Below, piece after piece: positions 22,424-33,245 of a DNA stretch of 64,000 nucleotides; positions within the stretch are counted from its first letter, which is position 1, and the number at the start of each line of letters is the position of its first letter. Source of the DNA: Podaxis mareebaensis (taxonomy: Eukaryota; Basidiomycota; Agaricomycetes; Agaricales; Agaricaceae); the NCBI GenBank assembly GCA_018524725.1, contig JAEUWP010000475.1, forward strand, positions 1 to 64,000. The letters are read 5' to 3'. Position numbers and translations under genes: made by a program. Below the pieces are notes generated by a model, which saw only the letters and a list, made by a program, of their open reading frames with translations, had not been told where the DNA came from and did not search any database.

Positions 22424-23063
22424 TTGTGCATACCCAAGTGCTTACTGCTCACAGGTTGGCTGCCATGTATATCACCTTCTATATACATATCTCATCCTTC
22501 AAAGTCACAGAAAGGAAATAGGATATATGTCAAATCAAATCCCAAAGTGATGACATATTGGCTACCTCACACTAGGATATCTACATCAACAACTAAGAAT
22601 GGCTTGAGCAATAATCTATGGACTATCTGGCTGCTATTTAGTGAACTTCCACTCCTGATCTGTGCCTCCATTCCAAGACTCAAGGTTGACCTAATCAATG
22701 TGAATAAGAATATAAAGCTAAACCCCAATCCAGAATATATATACCAAGACTGAGTCCTGGCAGATAGTCTAGAACAAATTGGGTCCTAAGAAGATCTGTT
22801 AAAGAGTTCTGAAGTCAAAGTGCAGAATTGTTATATCACTGGTTATATGCATACAGTGAACAGATTATCTCTGAAATAGGCAATATTCCACTCAGCACCC
22901 TCCATTGGGTCCTCAGTGATGAATGGAGACTATAGGGGCATATAGTCAGGGATGCACTTGCAGAAACAAATAGTGATAAGTCATGGGCTATATACAGATT
23001 CATTGGCATATGCATACCCTCTACTCACACTATGCAGAGTCACAAAGGAGTCACTGGGGATAC
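22424..23063 (+). pseudogene. Decayed ORF cut by chromovirus 2 LTR
   Basis: One plus-strand frame with four stops (VMTYWLPHTRIS..., KVQNCYITGYMHTVNRL, VISHGLYTDSLAYAYPLL) that runs into the LTR at 23064. A short plus frame with similar style (RIFDQFNMNVTTVHVPMPSH) begins just after the right LTR at 29,527 and could be its continuation. Family unknown. Confidence 0.3.
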
Positions 23064-23323
23064 TGTTATGACCTTTGTATGACCTCAGGTTGTAACTAGG
23101 CAAAGATTTAAGGATGAGCAAAGGGGAAAGAACTAGTTGGTAAAGTGTAAGGAATACAGGTGCTCTACCTAGGGCTTATATACTGTGGGGAGGATAGCTA
23201 AGAATAGATGAAACAAGAGGATGAGTCAGTGGATGACTAAGGTGAGATATGACAAGGGGCTGAAACATAGGATGAAATGGTATGCTGAGTAAGTATGCTC
23301 TAAATATAGCTGAGACTGTAACA
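23064..23323 (-). repeat. 3' LTR of chromovirus 2
   Basis: 260-bp repeat starting TGTTAT and ending GTAACA, matched by 29255-29514. About 14 differences by eye, 13 of them transitions. The minus-strand polypurine tract AGGAGGGGTGA lies directly inside it. Confidence 0.93.
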
Positions 23324-23332
23324 TCACCCCTC

Positions 23333-24289
23333 CTAAGGTGTCATGACCACATGAAAACTAATACAAAGGTCCATGTAAGTTACAGCATACTGGAAAGGTA
23401 AAACATGCAAGGAAATTCTGGGCTTCTTCGAATGTTGGTGGGTCTTGTAGTCAATGAGTGATTTTGTGAGTGACATCCCTCTTGTTAGGGCCAATGAAGA
23501 ATTGGTTGGTGGGTTTCTTCCAGGCAATGAAGAATGGGGTGTGATCAGGTCCTCCACCATACATGGGGATCATGGTGCCTTGGTAGGTAGTGCTAGTGTT
23601 ACTGTGGTCTTTGATTAGGACCTAGAGGATCTTCTTCCAGTACTCTTCATCTTTCTTGCCATCTTTCTTCAGAGTCTTGAATAGGACAGGAGATTCACAT
23701 TTCTCAACTGTAGTGGGGCCTGTACATTCAGGGGTGAGGAACTTGATGAGGTGCATAGTTTTTTCTTTGATGGTGGGAGCATCTTCATCTGATTTGATGT
23801 CAGTCAAGGGAGAGCAGTGTTGTGCAGATTGAGGGGTTGGGCATTCATGGGGGAAGGGGTCTTTCCCTTGGGTGAGTAATACAAGACAGGCTACAAGGTT
23901 CTCCTTTTCTTCATTATCAGTTATGCTGAGCTTGGAGAGCTGCTCTGCTACTATGACTAGAATGCTGGTGAATTGGTCATTTGTGTCAGATATGAGGTAG
24001 TCATTAGTGTTGTGGAGGATAATGTGGATGTGCTGGTTCATTTAGGTGACTCATCCTGATCCCTTGGCTGAGTTGTGGACTTGTGGGATGGTTGCTTGGA
24101 CTACTTGGGTGAATAACTGGGTAGCTTCTCACACATCATTGTAAACTCATCAAAGGTGGACAATAATATGTGCTCTTCAAATTGTTTGGTTGGATTATTA
24201 TCTGTTAACTGCTGTTTAATGTTAATAATGAGGGTGTCAGTAGTGGAAGTGGTAAGGACAAAGGTTTGGGTGCTTTGGTCTGTATCCAT
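23333..24289 (-). pseudogene. Chromovirus 2 post-pol ORF region
   Basis: Several overlapping minus-strand frames follow the chromodomain: MDTDQSTQTFVLTTST..., MNQHIHIILHNTNDYL... (24041-23622), and a final segment reading TPFFIAWKKPTNQFF, GPNKRDVTHKIT and PPTFEEAQNFLACF up to the 3' LTR. They are probably one ORF split by frameshifts and stops. I see no zinc knuckle and no recognised domain, so it is not obviously related to ORF3/ORF4 of chromovirus 1. Confidence 0.4.
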
Positions 24290-24368
24290 GTCTGAGTCTG
24301 CTTGAGGTGTTATGTTGCTATGACCATTGATTACCCCCTCTCTTTATAGGTTTTACTCCAGAAAACCT

Positions 24369-27300
24369 TCAGAGATAATCTTGTAACACCTCCTGAGCAT
24401 TCTCCAGTGCTGATTCAGCTATCCATGTATTGTGTTCATTACTGTACCCTTTCCAGTGCACAAGGTACTGCATTCCTTGGCCTTTCTTGTGATGTCCTTG
24501 GATTTCTTCTACCTTGTATTCTTCTTCTCTGTTAATGAGTTCTAGTTGCAGTGGCAGTTCAGCTTGCTGATTCATGAATTTCAGTGGTCAGTATGGTGTT
24601 AGTAATGCCTCATTGAATATGTCATGGATGACCCATCCTTCTGGTAACTCCAGTTGGTACACCCCTGGTCCCACTTTCTTAAGTATCTTGAAGGGTCCAG
24701 AGCACTTGTGATTAAGTTTCTTTGTTGGCCAATTTGTCATTATGTTGGTTCCTTCAAGCCATACCAGGGTTCCTTCTTGGTAATCTCTACTCACTGTTCT
24801 CCTTTTGTCATAGTGCTTTATCATGACCTATCTTTTGCTTTCTAATAACTCTCTGGCTTGAGCTCAGCATGCTGTAAGTTTCTTGAGAAGCTCTGTGATG
24901 GATGGCATCAGCAATTCTGTGGTGATGTCTCCTTTCCAAGGGTATTATTCATAATTCAGGAAGAATGGGGTTTCTCCAGTGCTACTGTATGTCTTGTCAT
25001 TGTATTGGAATTCAGCTGTGGATAACCAGTCTGCCCAGTCATCTTGGGTGTAGTCAACATATACTCATAGGAAGGTTTTGACCTCTTAGTTGACTCATTC
25101 TGTTTGCTCATCTGTCTGGGGGTAGTAGGCTGTCAATAGCCCTTGCTCTATTCTTATTGCCTTGTATAGGTTCTTCATGAATGTTGATGCAAACTGTGGT
25201 CCTCTGTCACTGATAATCTTCTGTGGAACACTGTGGAGTTTCTAGATGTGGTCTCAGTATATCTTTGTTAGTCCTATGGAGTTGAGGTTGGTGTTCATTG
25301 CAATTAGTTGGATCATTTTAGTGAACCTGTCTATAATGACTAGAATCACATCTGCTCCATTTAACTCTGGAAGTGGTCCAATCATGTCAATACTGATCTC
25401 ATGCCATAGATCTTCAGGTGTTTCAAGGGGGTGGAGTGGGGCTGCTTTCTTTTGCCATATTACTTTGTTTCTTTGACAGCTGTCACATCCCTGTATGTAG
25501 GTCTTGACATCAGCTTTCATTGCTGGCCAGTAGTACATTCACTTGATGAGCTCCATCATTCTGTGGGATCCTGGGTGTCTGATGTTGGGTGGGTCATGGT
25601 ACCTCTTCATGATCTTGCTCCATAGGTCCTTGTGGTTCAGCACATAGATTTTGCTATCTTGGTATGTGACTCCCTCTCATTCCCATGTCCTTTCAGGTTC
25701 CTCCTTCAGCTATTTGTCCACTATCATTTCTTTCCTGCCTCCCTTGATGTCCCTCAGCATCTCTTCATCTCCTTTTACTTCAAATAATCCCCTTCCTAGG
25801 ATGACCTCTTCTGCAATTGTTTCTTCCTGATGCAGTTATTGTTGGGATAGTGCATCTTTGAGTATTGTGACCTCCTTGCCTTCTTCTATCTCATTGAAGT
25901 GCATAATCTGTGATAAGATGTTGGCCTTAGTATTCATCTTTCCCAGTATGTGCTTTAGTGTAAAGTTGTATTCTTGTAGTTTCAGGTGCCATCTCATTTG
26001 CCTTGTATTTATTCATTGGGGGGATCAGAAGTATTCCAGGTTCTTGTGGTCAGTCCAGACTTCAAACAGTTCTCTTGCTTCAAGTAGATACTGTCTCCAT
26101 GTCTTTAGTGCTTCAACAATTGCAAGGAGCTCCCTGTCATATATCTCATAGTTACATTCTACTGATGATAGTATTCTGGATAGGAATGCAATGGGATGCC
26201 ATTTCTCTCCCTGTTCTTGTGATAGGACTCCTCCAATGGCATATTTTGATGTGTTAACTTCTACTCTGAATTTTCCATCATCCTGTGGGAGTGCTAGTAC
26301 TGGTTCTTCTGTTATGCATTGCTTCAGTTCCTCAAATGCATTTTGCTAAGTTTCTCCCCATTCCCATAGTTGACCTCCCTTTAGCTTGTATAGTGGTCCT
26401 GTGATGTCACTGAAGCCCTTGATGAATCATCAGTAGAAGTTTGTGAACCCTAAGAAGCTCTCAACATCTTTGACTGTGGTTGGTGTAGGCCAGTTTTTGA
26501 CTGCTGCAATCTTTTCTTCTTCCATTTTGACCTTTCCATCTCCTACTACCATCCCTAGTATGGGTATCTCCTTTGTATCAAACATATATTTGGACTATTT
26601 GAAGTACAGCTTGTGTTTGTCTGTAATCTTCAGGAAACATATTATTTGTTCTTCAAGTTCTTGCTGTGTCTTGCCCAGGATAATGAAATCATCCATATAG
26701 TTGACCAGTACTCCTTCTTGTAACAGCTCTCAGAAGACTGTGTTCATCATCCTTTGGAACATGCCTAGAGAGTTGCATAGACCAAAGAACATGACAGTGG
26801 GCTTGAATAGTCCTTCATTTGTTAGGAATGCTGCTTTCCACTCATCTCCTTCTTTGATACACACATTGTTGTATCCCCAAATGATATCTAGCTTGTTGAA
26901 GTATTTGGTGTCCTTCATCCAATTAGTGGTAGTGGTGTTCTGTCTTTGACTGTAACACTGTTGAGTCTCTGATAGTCTTGTACCAATCATTTGGATCTAT
27001 CCTTCTTTGGGATGAAGAAGCATAGTGATGCATAAGGGGATTTTAATGGTCAGATTTACCCTGATGTGAGATTCTTCTTAATAAACTTGTGAAGTTCCTC
27101 CTTCTCCTTGACTGTTATGGGGTACACCTTAGCTGGTAGTTCTTGTGGGCTTTCTTCAGTGAGGTTGATTTCATGGTCCCATTCTATGTGGTCAGGTAGT
27201 TTATCAAAGTTCTGCTTGTTGAATAAGTATGTGTAACCTCTGATGTACTCCAGTAGGTCTGCTTCCTTTATTTTGTCTGGTACCTTTTCTTCCTGTATCT

Positions 27301-27880
27301 GTGTGCCATTTCTTCTCAGCCTTGGTATGTCAATGGTTTTGTGTTCAATCTTGCATTCTGGTGGGCACCTTGTGAACCTGATTTGTCTATTGTCCCAGTT
27401 GACCTTGGGGTTGTGTTGAGCTAGCCAGTCATGTCCTAGGAATATGTCTGCCAAGTTGATATGCTCAATGACTGCTGCCAGTTGTTCCTTGTGTCCATTA
27501 ATATCCATTTTTAGTTCTGTATATTCTGTGATGTTTTGTCCCTTGTTGTGAGTCCCATCTGCATTGTATACTTCAAATAGTTTCTCCAGCTTCTTTGTCA
27601 GTATCTCCTGTTCCTCAACTGCTTTCTTTGTAATGCAGGTGTGTGTGCATGTAGGAATGCTTAGGTCAGGTTTTCTCACAGTTGTGATGGACTTATAGGT
27701 AGCCATCATTTTCGTAGCTTTCTTTTCTTTAGGTCTTTATTTTCATCAACTCACCCTATGTTTGTGTAGCCAGCACCTATATAACTAGTCTTACACACTT
27801 GGGCATGACGATCTAAGACTCTCAACACCTTCCTGTGAGGCCTAAGGCCTTACAGTGCATCCAGAGTCAACTAGTGTCAT
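24369..27880 (-). pseudogene. Chromovirus 2 pol: PR-RT-RH-IN-chromodomain
   Basis: Protease: LVDSGCT near 27,860. RT: from about 27,150 (EEKVPDKIKE upstream, YPITVKEKEELHKFI), YFNKLDIIWGYNNV, VMFFGLCNSLGMFQ and an intact active site YMDDFII. RNase H: FRVEVNTSKYAIGGVL and YEIYDRELLAIVEALK. Integrase: CDSCQRNKVIWQ, EISIDMIGPLP, SDRGPQFAS and YYPQTDEQTE. Then GPFKILKKVGPGVYQLELP and a C-terminal chromodomain (EYKVEEIQGHHKK, YLVHWKGYS, NTWIAESALENA). The protease part and the RT part are in different frames, showing at least one indel near 27,000. Many TGA, TAG and TAA stops. Confidence 0.88.
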
Positions 27881-28014
27881 CAGTCTCTATTGCTTGTTTC
27901 TGGGTGTTTAAACCTTTGGTTTCACAAAGAGTTCTTGCACTCTATTTCTTCTTTGAGGAATCATGTATGATTGTCTAGAAGAAGCTTTAAATATAGTGGC
28001 TCAAGAGTTTGTGC

Positions 28015-29067
28015 TCACTCTGAGCCTTTAGAAAAACCCTGCTGCTCTGTTCCTTCCTTGCCTTCCTGTTCCTCCTCTATGCTCCTGATGCATGCCTTCT
28101 TGAGTGCTCTGCAGTTTCTGGAGATGTATCCTTCTTTGCTACAGTTATAGCACCTTCTCCCTCCTGGCTTCTTGCAGTCTTGGGTGATGTGCCCTATGGT
28201 GTTGCATTTGAAGCATTGGGGTGGTGCCTTGCTGTTGGGTGTCATCTGTGTTCCTATCTCCATTGGTTGACCCATGCCTCCATATGTGATGCCAGTTCCT
28301 ATGCATCTGGTTCAGGTTTCAATGGCTTCATATTTCAAGCTAATATTCAGGATAGTCTCCTTCCATTGCTTGTAGGATTTGGGCATTGCCTCAATTGGGA
28401 ATCCTAATATAGTCTTGATAATGTCTAAGCATGTATTCTTTTTGAGTAGGAATATAGCATATTTGTTGTCTGTCTTGGACCTTGTCTTCAATATGTCAAA
28501 TTCAATGAGGAAGTCTGCTATGTACTTGTTGTTCTGTTGGTATGTCTTGATTCTCCATTCTGCATCACTCTGTTATCCTTCATTCCTGAATATTGCCTCT
28601 ACTTCCTTTCAGAATGTATCCCATACAAGTGTGTCATCACTGTTCTCCATCTGGTTGAGTTTTATACTTGCAAATTGCCCTGCTGTTCCTCTTCTCATTT
28701 GTGAGAGTACTACTACAGCCCTCTTGTCAGCCTCTTCAATCTTGTTGAACTTCAAGAAAAATGTCATCAACCTCCATCAGTTGTTGAACTGGCTTCTGTT
28801 TCCATTGAAAAATCCTAGATCAGAGACCAATGATTTCCCTCCTGTCTGCTGAGTTGCTGCTGTTTCTTTGGCCATGTCAATATCAATGTCTTCTTTGTCT
28901 ACTGGTTCTGATTCTTCTTCATCTGCAGGTTCTTCTGGTTCTTCTTTGTCTGCTGATTCCTCTGGTTGTTCTTCATCTGCAAGTTCTGGCTGGCCTTCAA
29001 GTTCTGACTCAGTGGTTTCTTCATCATTGGTGTGCTCACTCTCTGTAATATCTGAGAACTCTGCCAC
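28015..29067 (-). pseudogene. Chromovirus 2 gag
   Basis: One frame opens MAEFSDITESEHTN with a long acidic Glu/Asp-Pro-Ala repeat region (ADEEQPEESADKEEPEEPAD). It passes through several stops and ends with two zinc knuckles, CFKCNTIGHITQDC and CYNCSKEGYISRNC. The second has Tyr in place of the zinc-binding His (CAT to TAT). It closes at a stop after GFSKGSE. Structural protein of the element, inactive here. Confidence 0.75.
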
Positions 29068-29254
29068 TGATGGCTCTCTGGTCTGTCCTAGGCTGTATAG
29101 TGCTGGTGTTCCTTCTCAACTGTTCCAAATATTGCTTCTGCTCATACACTGAGCCTTGCTCCTAGTTGAGCACTGGTGTCATACCTGGTTGCACCTTGAT
29201 ACACACCCCTAGCTGGGCCTTCCTTGTTGCAAGGTGAGTTGATGCTTTACCAAA

Positions 29255-29514
29255 TGTTACAACCTTTGTATGAACTCAGGTTGCAACTAGGCAAAGACTT
29301 GAGAATGAGCAAAGGAGAAAGAACTAGTTGGTAAAGCATAAGGAATACAGGTGCTCTACCTAGGGCTTATATACTGTGGGGAGGATAGCTAAGAATAGAT
29401 GAAACAAGAGGATGAGTCAGTAGATGACTAAGGTGAGATGTGACAAGGGGCTGAAACATAGGATGAAATGGTATGCTGAGTAAGTATGCTCTAAATATAG
29501 CTGAGACCATAACA
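29255..29514 (-). repeat. 5' LTR of chromovirus 2
   Basis: 260-bp partner of 23064-23323, starting TGTTAC and ending ATAACA. Confidence 0.93.
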
Positions 29515-29921
29515 ATCACTCTTCAATGTCTGATCCTCAATGGCACTCCACTATCAGAATCTTTGACCAGTTCAACATGAATGTCACAACTGTACATGTG
29601 CCAATGCCCTCCCATTGCAAGAATGTCCTATTCTATAGCTGTTATCACTCTTATGATGGAAAGAATTTCAGGCAGGAATACAAACAATACATGAAAGTGT
29701 GGGTTAAAGCTAAATGATTGGGTGGATTTCTCAGGTACATAGAAGAGAGAAGCAATGAATGTTTTCTTGTGTAGTATTCAATAATTTTTTTGCATATGGA
29801 ACAAACAGTTTATGTTTTCAATGACATATATTTGTGTGGGGATATATGAGCCTGCATGCCAGATTCAATTATTCCACATGCATAAAAAATCCACTACCTC
29901 TAACAGTCCCACAAGACAGGG

Positions 29922-30065
29922 CCTATTCTGCATACAGTAAGAAATGACTTATTCCATGCACAACAGATACCTATTCTGCATGCAGTAAGAAATGACTTAT
30001 TCCACATGCAACAGATACCTAGTCTGCATGCAGTAAGAAATGACTTATTCTGCATGTGCAAAAAA
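29922..30065 (+). repeat. Minisatellite, about 48-bp unit, 3 copies
   Basis: Unit contains TCTGCATGCAGTAAGAAATG followed by ACTTATTCCA and an ACAGATAC tail. Copies begin at 29922, 29971 and 30019; the third diverges at its end. Differences between copies fall mostly in TG/CA-rich spots. Confidence 0.8.
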
Positions 30066-30388
30066 ATTGACTTGTTCCACATGCACAAAAAGTGACAACA
30101 CAATCTTTTATACTATATACACTAGTTACAGAGTGGCTAATTCACATGCACAGCTACATTTTGTGTATGGGGGTCTTTTATTTTTGTACACATTGGTGCA
30201 CCATAATTGATTTCCTGTTGTAACAAAGTCACCTGACATGGACATCATACTTACCTGCTCTTGATATCTTACTAGCCTTTATGGGCAATATCTAGCTCAC
30301 AGTCATTTTCACAAATACACTAGAACTTATCTAATAAACACACCATCAGTTTGTGAAACCATTTTATGACATTTCACATGGCCTCAAC

Positions 30389-30692
30389 TTTGTGTGTGGC
30401 TTTATGATATTTGTGTGGCTTCAATTTTGTGTGCAGTTTTATGATATTTTGCATGGCCTTGATTTTATGTGCAGTTTTATGATATTTTGCATGGCTCCAA
30501 TTTTGTGCGTGGCTTTATAATGTTTTGCACAGCCTTGATTTTGCACATGGCTTTATGATATTTTGTGTGGCCTCAATTTTGCACACAGCTTTATGATATT
30601 TTGTGCAGCCTCAATTTTGTGTGCAGCTTTATGATATTTTGTGCATGGCTTTATGATATTTTGCATGCAGCTTTATGATATTTGCATGCAGG
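30389..30692 (+). repeat. Minisatellite, 38-bp unit, about 7-8 copies
   Basis: Each unit has a GCTTTATGATATTTT core flanked by variable stretches such as TGTGTGCAG, GCACACAG, TGTGCGTGG and GCACATGG. All variants reduce to an ancestral GCGCGCGG if CG became TG or CA. The array ends with shortened units. Confidence 0.8.
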
Positions 30693-30765
30693 TCATACCT
30701 GGTGCACAGGCTGCAGATAAACTATACTATACAAACAATCTGATCATTATATAATGATACATCCA

Positions 30766-32173
30766 ATTTCTGCGCGGCAACTCGTTTTCGCGCACAAAGG
30801 ACGTTTCGCGCGGAACATTTTATTTTTGTCCACGTTGGAGCGCCATAGACGGTACTGTCAAGTCTCGTTATAACGTTACGGGAATGACTGCTCCCATTTT
30901 CAGCGAGAGCCCGAGGCTCGTGGGTTGGACACAATAGTAGACAATAGTCGATTGGAAGGGGTATAATATTGACCCCACGACGTTTAGAAGGGAAGCCTCG
31001 GTGCCAATGATGACTTGTATACGAGGGATATTATTAGCAAGATATAATTAGTGGGTTATTTCTATCCCTTCTAAAGACGGACAATGCGTGCAACTTGGAA
31101 GCTTGGATGGCTTCTATCAGCCACGGGGTTTGAACGTTCGAGCTGGCGTGCTTGTATCTGGGGTTCAGATGGATGATAATCCAGGATCAGGGAGATCGAT
31201 GGAGAGAGGATTTGGTCACTGTAGTAAATCTTTCTTCCGCCTAACCCACTCTTAGAGCTCGACCGTCCGGTGACATGTGGTGACCGGAGTTGAAGCTGGG
31301 AGGGGATGGCTAAAATACATTTGGTTGTAAGTACCTGGAAGCCCCACTCGACTGCGCGATATGCTTCGGCGTCCCCGCTCGAAGGCTCGAAGATAGCGCC
31401 GAGAATATTGATGCATCCTGTTGCGGCCGAAGGGTGAGTATCGGAAATTTGGTAGTGAGCACATTATGGAAAAGGAAAGTTGGATCAATCATATTTTGCC
31501 AATCCAGCGCGCTGTTGTAGGTTGCCAAGGATCGCGGCGGCCGACGTTCAACCTAGAAGTGGATATTCATACCTAGGTTTGCGGTGTTTGCTCCTGGTGA
31601 AGACTTGTGCAGAGCCTATGCGATAGAACGATAGGGGTGAATGAATTTCTGGAAACTCGGAGTTGCAAAGTTGAGCTCATGGGACGGGGGTGTGAGACCA
31701 AAGTGGAGAGAGGCCGGCAAATACCGACTGGGCGTCTCGTAGACTGCCTGTCTGCGGTACCGGCAGCAGCGACGGCAGAGAAGCAAGCACCAGAAATAAA
31801 CAGCCGAAGGTCAGCAGAAATAGAATGTCATCGAGAATCCGGAGGCAGAGAACATAGACCAGAAGTCGTAGCTTGGGATCCAACGCAGGGGGTGTCGAGT
31901 GACGTGTGTTCCAGGAACGAAATATTGCGTCAGAATTGTACGAGATATGGGAAAGGGACAGTCGATGTGGATCACAAGACAAGTGCCGAACGTTGGCAGA
32001 GAAAGGCGGACAGGCGTTGAGCGTTTGAGCCCCAGGCCAGGTGACCAAGTGACATGTTCCGTCCGTGCGCAACTCTTTCCCCTCATAACCACCCCCCTCC
32101 CCCACCCCCCATCCCAAATTCCAATCTAACCCCCACACTCCCGGTCTAAAAAAAAAACAAAACTTGATCGACG
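30766..32173. other. No gene recognised; CpG-rich again
   Basis: Host-like sequence beginning with GCGCGG-rich motifs. Several long frames on both strands at 31.2-32.1 kb overlap one another and resemble nothing known. The last 150 bp are the promoter and leader of the PAR32-like gene. Confidence 0.45.
32092..32115 (-). promoter_or_regulatory. C-rich promoter tract, possible G-quadruplex
   Basis: Four C-runs (6, 5, 6 and 3) on the plus strand, separated by one or two bases, 59-82 bp before the PAR32-like ATG. The minus strand fits the pattern of four G-runs with short loops. CT-rich leaders are common in fungi, so a structural role is only a possibility. Confidence 0.4.
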
Positions 32174-33245
32174 ATGATCACAGCGCAACGTACGAGCTCG
32201 CCAACGCCGTCTGGCCGGCGCCTGTCGCTAACCACCCGCCTGTCTGCCTTTGGCGCTAAGCTGACGCGGACGCTGAGCGGGAGCGAGGAGGATTCAGTAA
32301 AGAGCGAGGAAAAGGACAGTGTGTCGACAATCCTGCCAGTTCTCGGGAAAAAAGGTACAGTATCATTCAAAACACGCCCATCTTTTATCCTGTGTTACCA
32401 GAGAGATAAGCTTATCGCTTATCTCTCCCCGGCGCATTCTATTTAATCCCTGCACCTTATCATGCCTGATTACTTACGCCCATGTCCGCTCTTCAAGAAC
32501 GCTCGCAATCTCGCGGCCGCGAAGCTTTCTCCACCGGCAGAGGCGGCCTAGGAAACATCCGCCAGACCTCCGCCTCCCGCACTCGTCCAGAAACCGGCCC
32601 AGACGATTTCTCCGACTCTAGAGGTCGCGAGCCAGCCCCCAACTCGGCAAAGCTATACTCGACTGGTCGTGGTGGTGCTGGAAACATTCGCTCCCCGTCG
32701 AGGGACCCAAGTAAACCTCCAGCCCCAGCCCCCATCGATGCCTCTGAACAGGAGATTATTCGGAACCATATTGCTGCCAGCCAGGACGTGCCTGTGAGTT
32801 TTGCTGTGCCTTCCCTGTCGTGACTGACACCGTGTTCACATGTCACTCGTCATCATTAGTTCTCAAGCGGGCGTGGCGGTCTGGGCAACATCACCTCCCG
32901 TTCTCGTTCCCGCGGACCCGCGCTCGTATCAAACCCCGTCCATTCAACTGGCCGCGGCGGTGCAGGGAACATCCTGACTGGCGATGCAGGCAAAGCCGAG
33001 GTCTTGGACGAGAACGAAAGAAAGAAGCATGCTCCGCCCGACCATCCCGGCATGTACGTTCCACTTCTCGTCCTGCCTTTCAATTGACTCATTAATATGC
33101 GCATTATAGCCACTCGACTGGTCGTGGCGGCATCGCCAACCTCACCTCTGCCCCCCAACCAGCCATAGAACAAGTTGTTCATACACCCGGAGAATACGGC
33201 TCCACTGGCCGTGGTGGGGTTGGTAATATCAAGCATAACAATTAA
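32174..33245 (+). CDS. PAR32-like repeat protein (DUF3602)
   Basis: Exons 32174-32354, 32498-32793, 32860-33053, 33110-33245; 268 aa. The hallmark S-[ST]-G-R-G-G-x-[GA]-N-[IL] repeat occurs six times: FSTGRGGLGNI, YSTGRGGAGNI, FSSGRGGLGNI, HSTGRGGAGNI, HSTGRGGIANL, GSTGRGGVGNI. Yeast Par32 is a cytosolic phosphoprotein that responds to TORC1/rapamycin and restrains the ammonium transporters Mep1 and Mep3, so a role in nitrogen signalling is likely. Exon 1 (MITAQRTSSPTPSGRR..., Ser/Thr-rich) joins exon 2 in phase over a 143-nt intron, longer than its neighbours. An alternative start is MSALQERSQSRG inside that intron. The C-terminus ends five residues after the last repeat. Confidence 0.85.

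Larger units (their letters stand above)
23064..29514 (-). mobile_element. Ty3-type chromovirus 2, old copy
   Basis: 6.45-kb LTR retrotransposon on the minus strand with gag, pol (protease, RT, RNase H, integrase, chromodomain) and a post-pol ORF. LTRs differ at about 5% of sites, roughly twice the divergence of chromovirus 1, and CpG is nearly gone. Frames carry many stops and at least one frameshift. The bases next to the LTRs (GATAC left, ATCAC right) do not form a perfect duplication. A candidate primer site TGGTAAAGCATCA starts two bases after the 5' LTR. Confidence 0.9.
19640..30765. mobile_element. CpG-depleted transposon block
   Basis: Over about 11.1 kb I see only a handful of CG dinucleotides (for example near 19,820, 23,428, 27,711 and 30,508), while both flanks have normal CpG. 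The block contains a complete chromovirus with LTRs, decayed ORFs and two minisatellites. It looks like nested transposons that were methylated and deaminated for a long time. The stretch 19,640-21,420 holds only broken frames that I could not assign. Confidence 0.75.

Noticed and set aside
23059..23063. Target duplication for chromovirus 2
   Set aside because: GATAC before and ATCAC after the LTRs do not match; they may be mutated, but no duplication can be claimed.
29922..30692. CRISPR-like array
   Set aside because: Tandem minisatellites without unique spacers in a eukaryotic genome.
31607..32138. Long overlapping frames on both strands before the PAR32-like gene
   Set aside because: They overlap each other, match nothing known and lie in promoter-like sequence.
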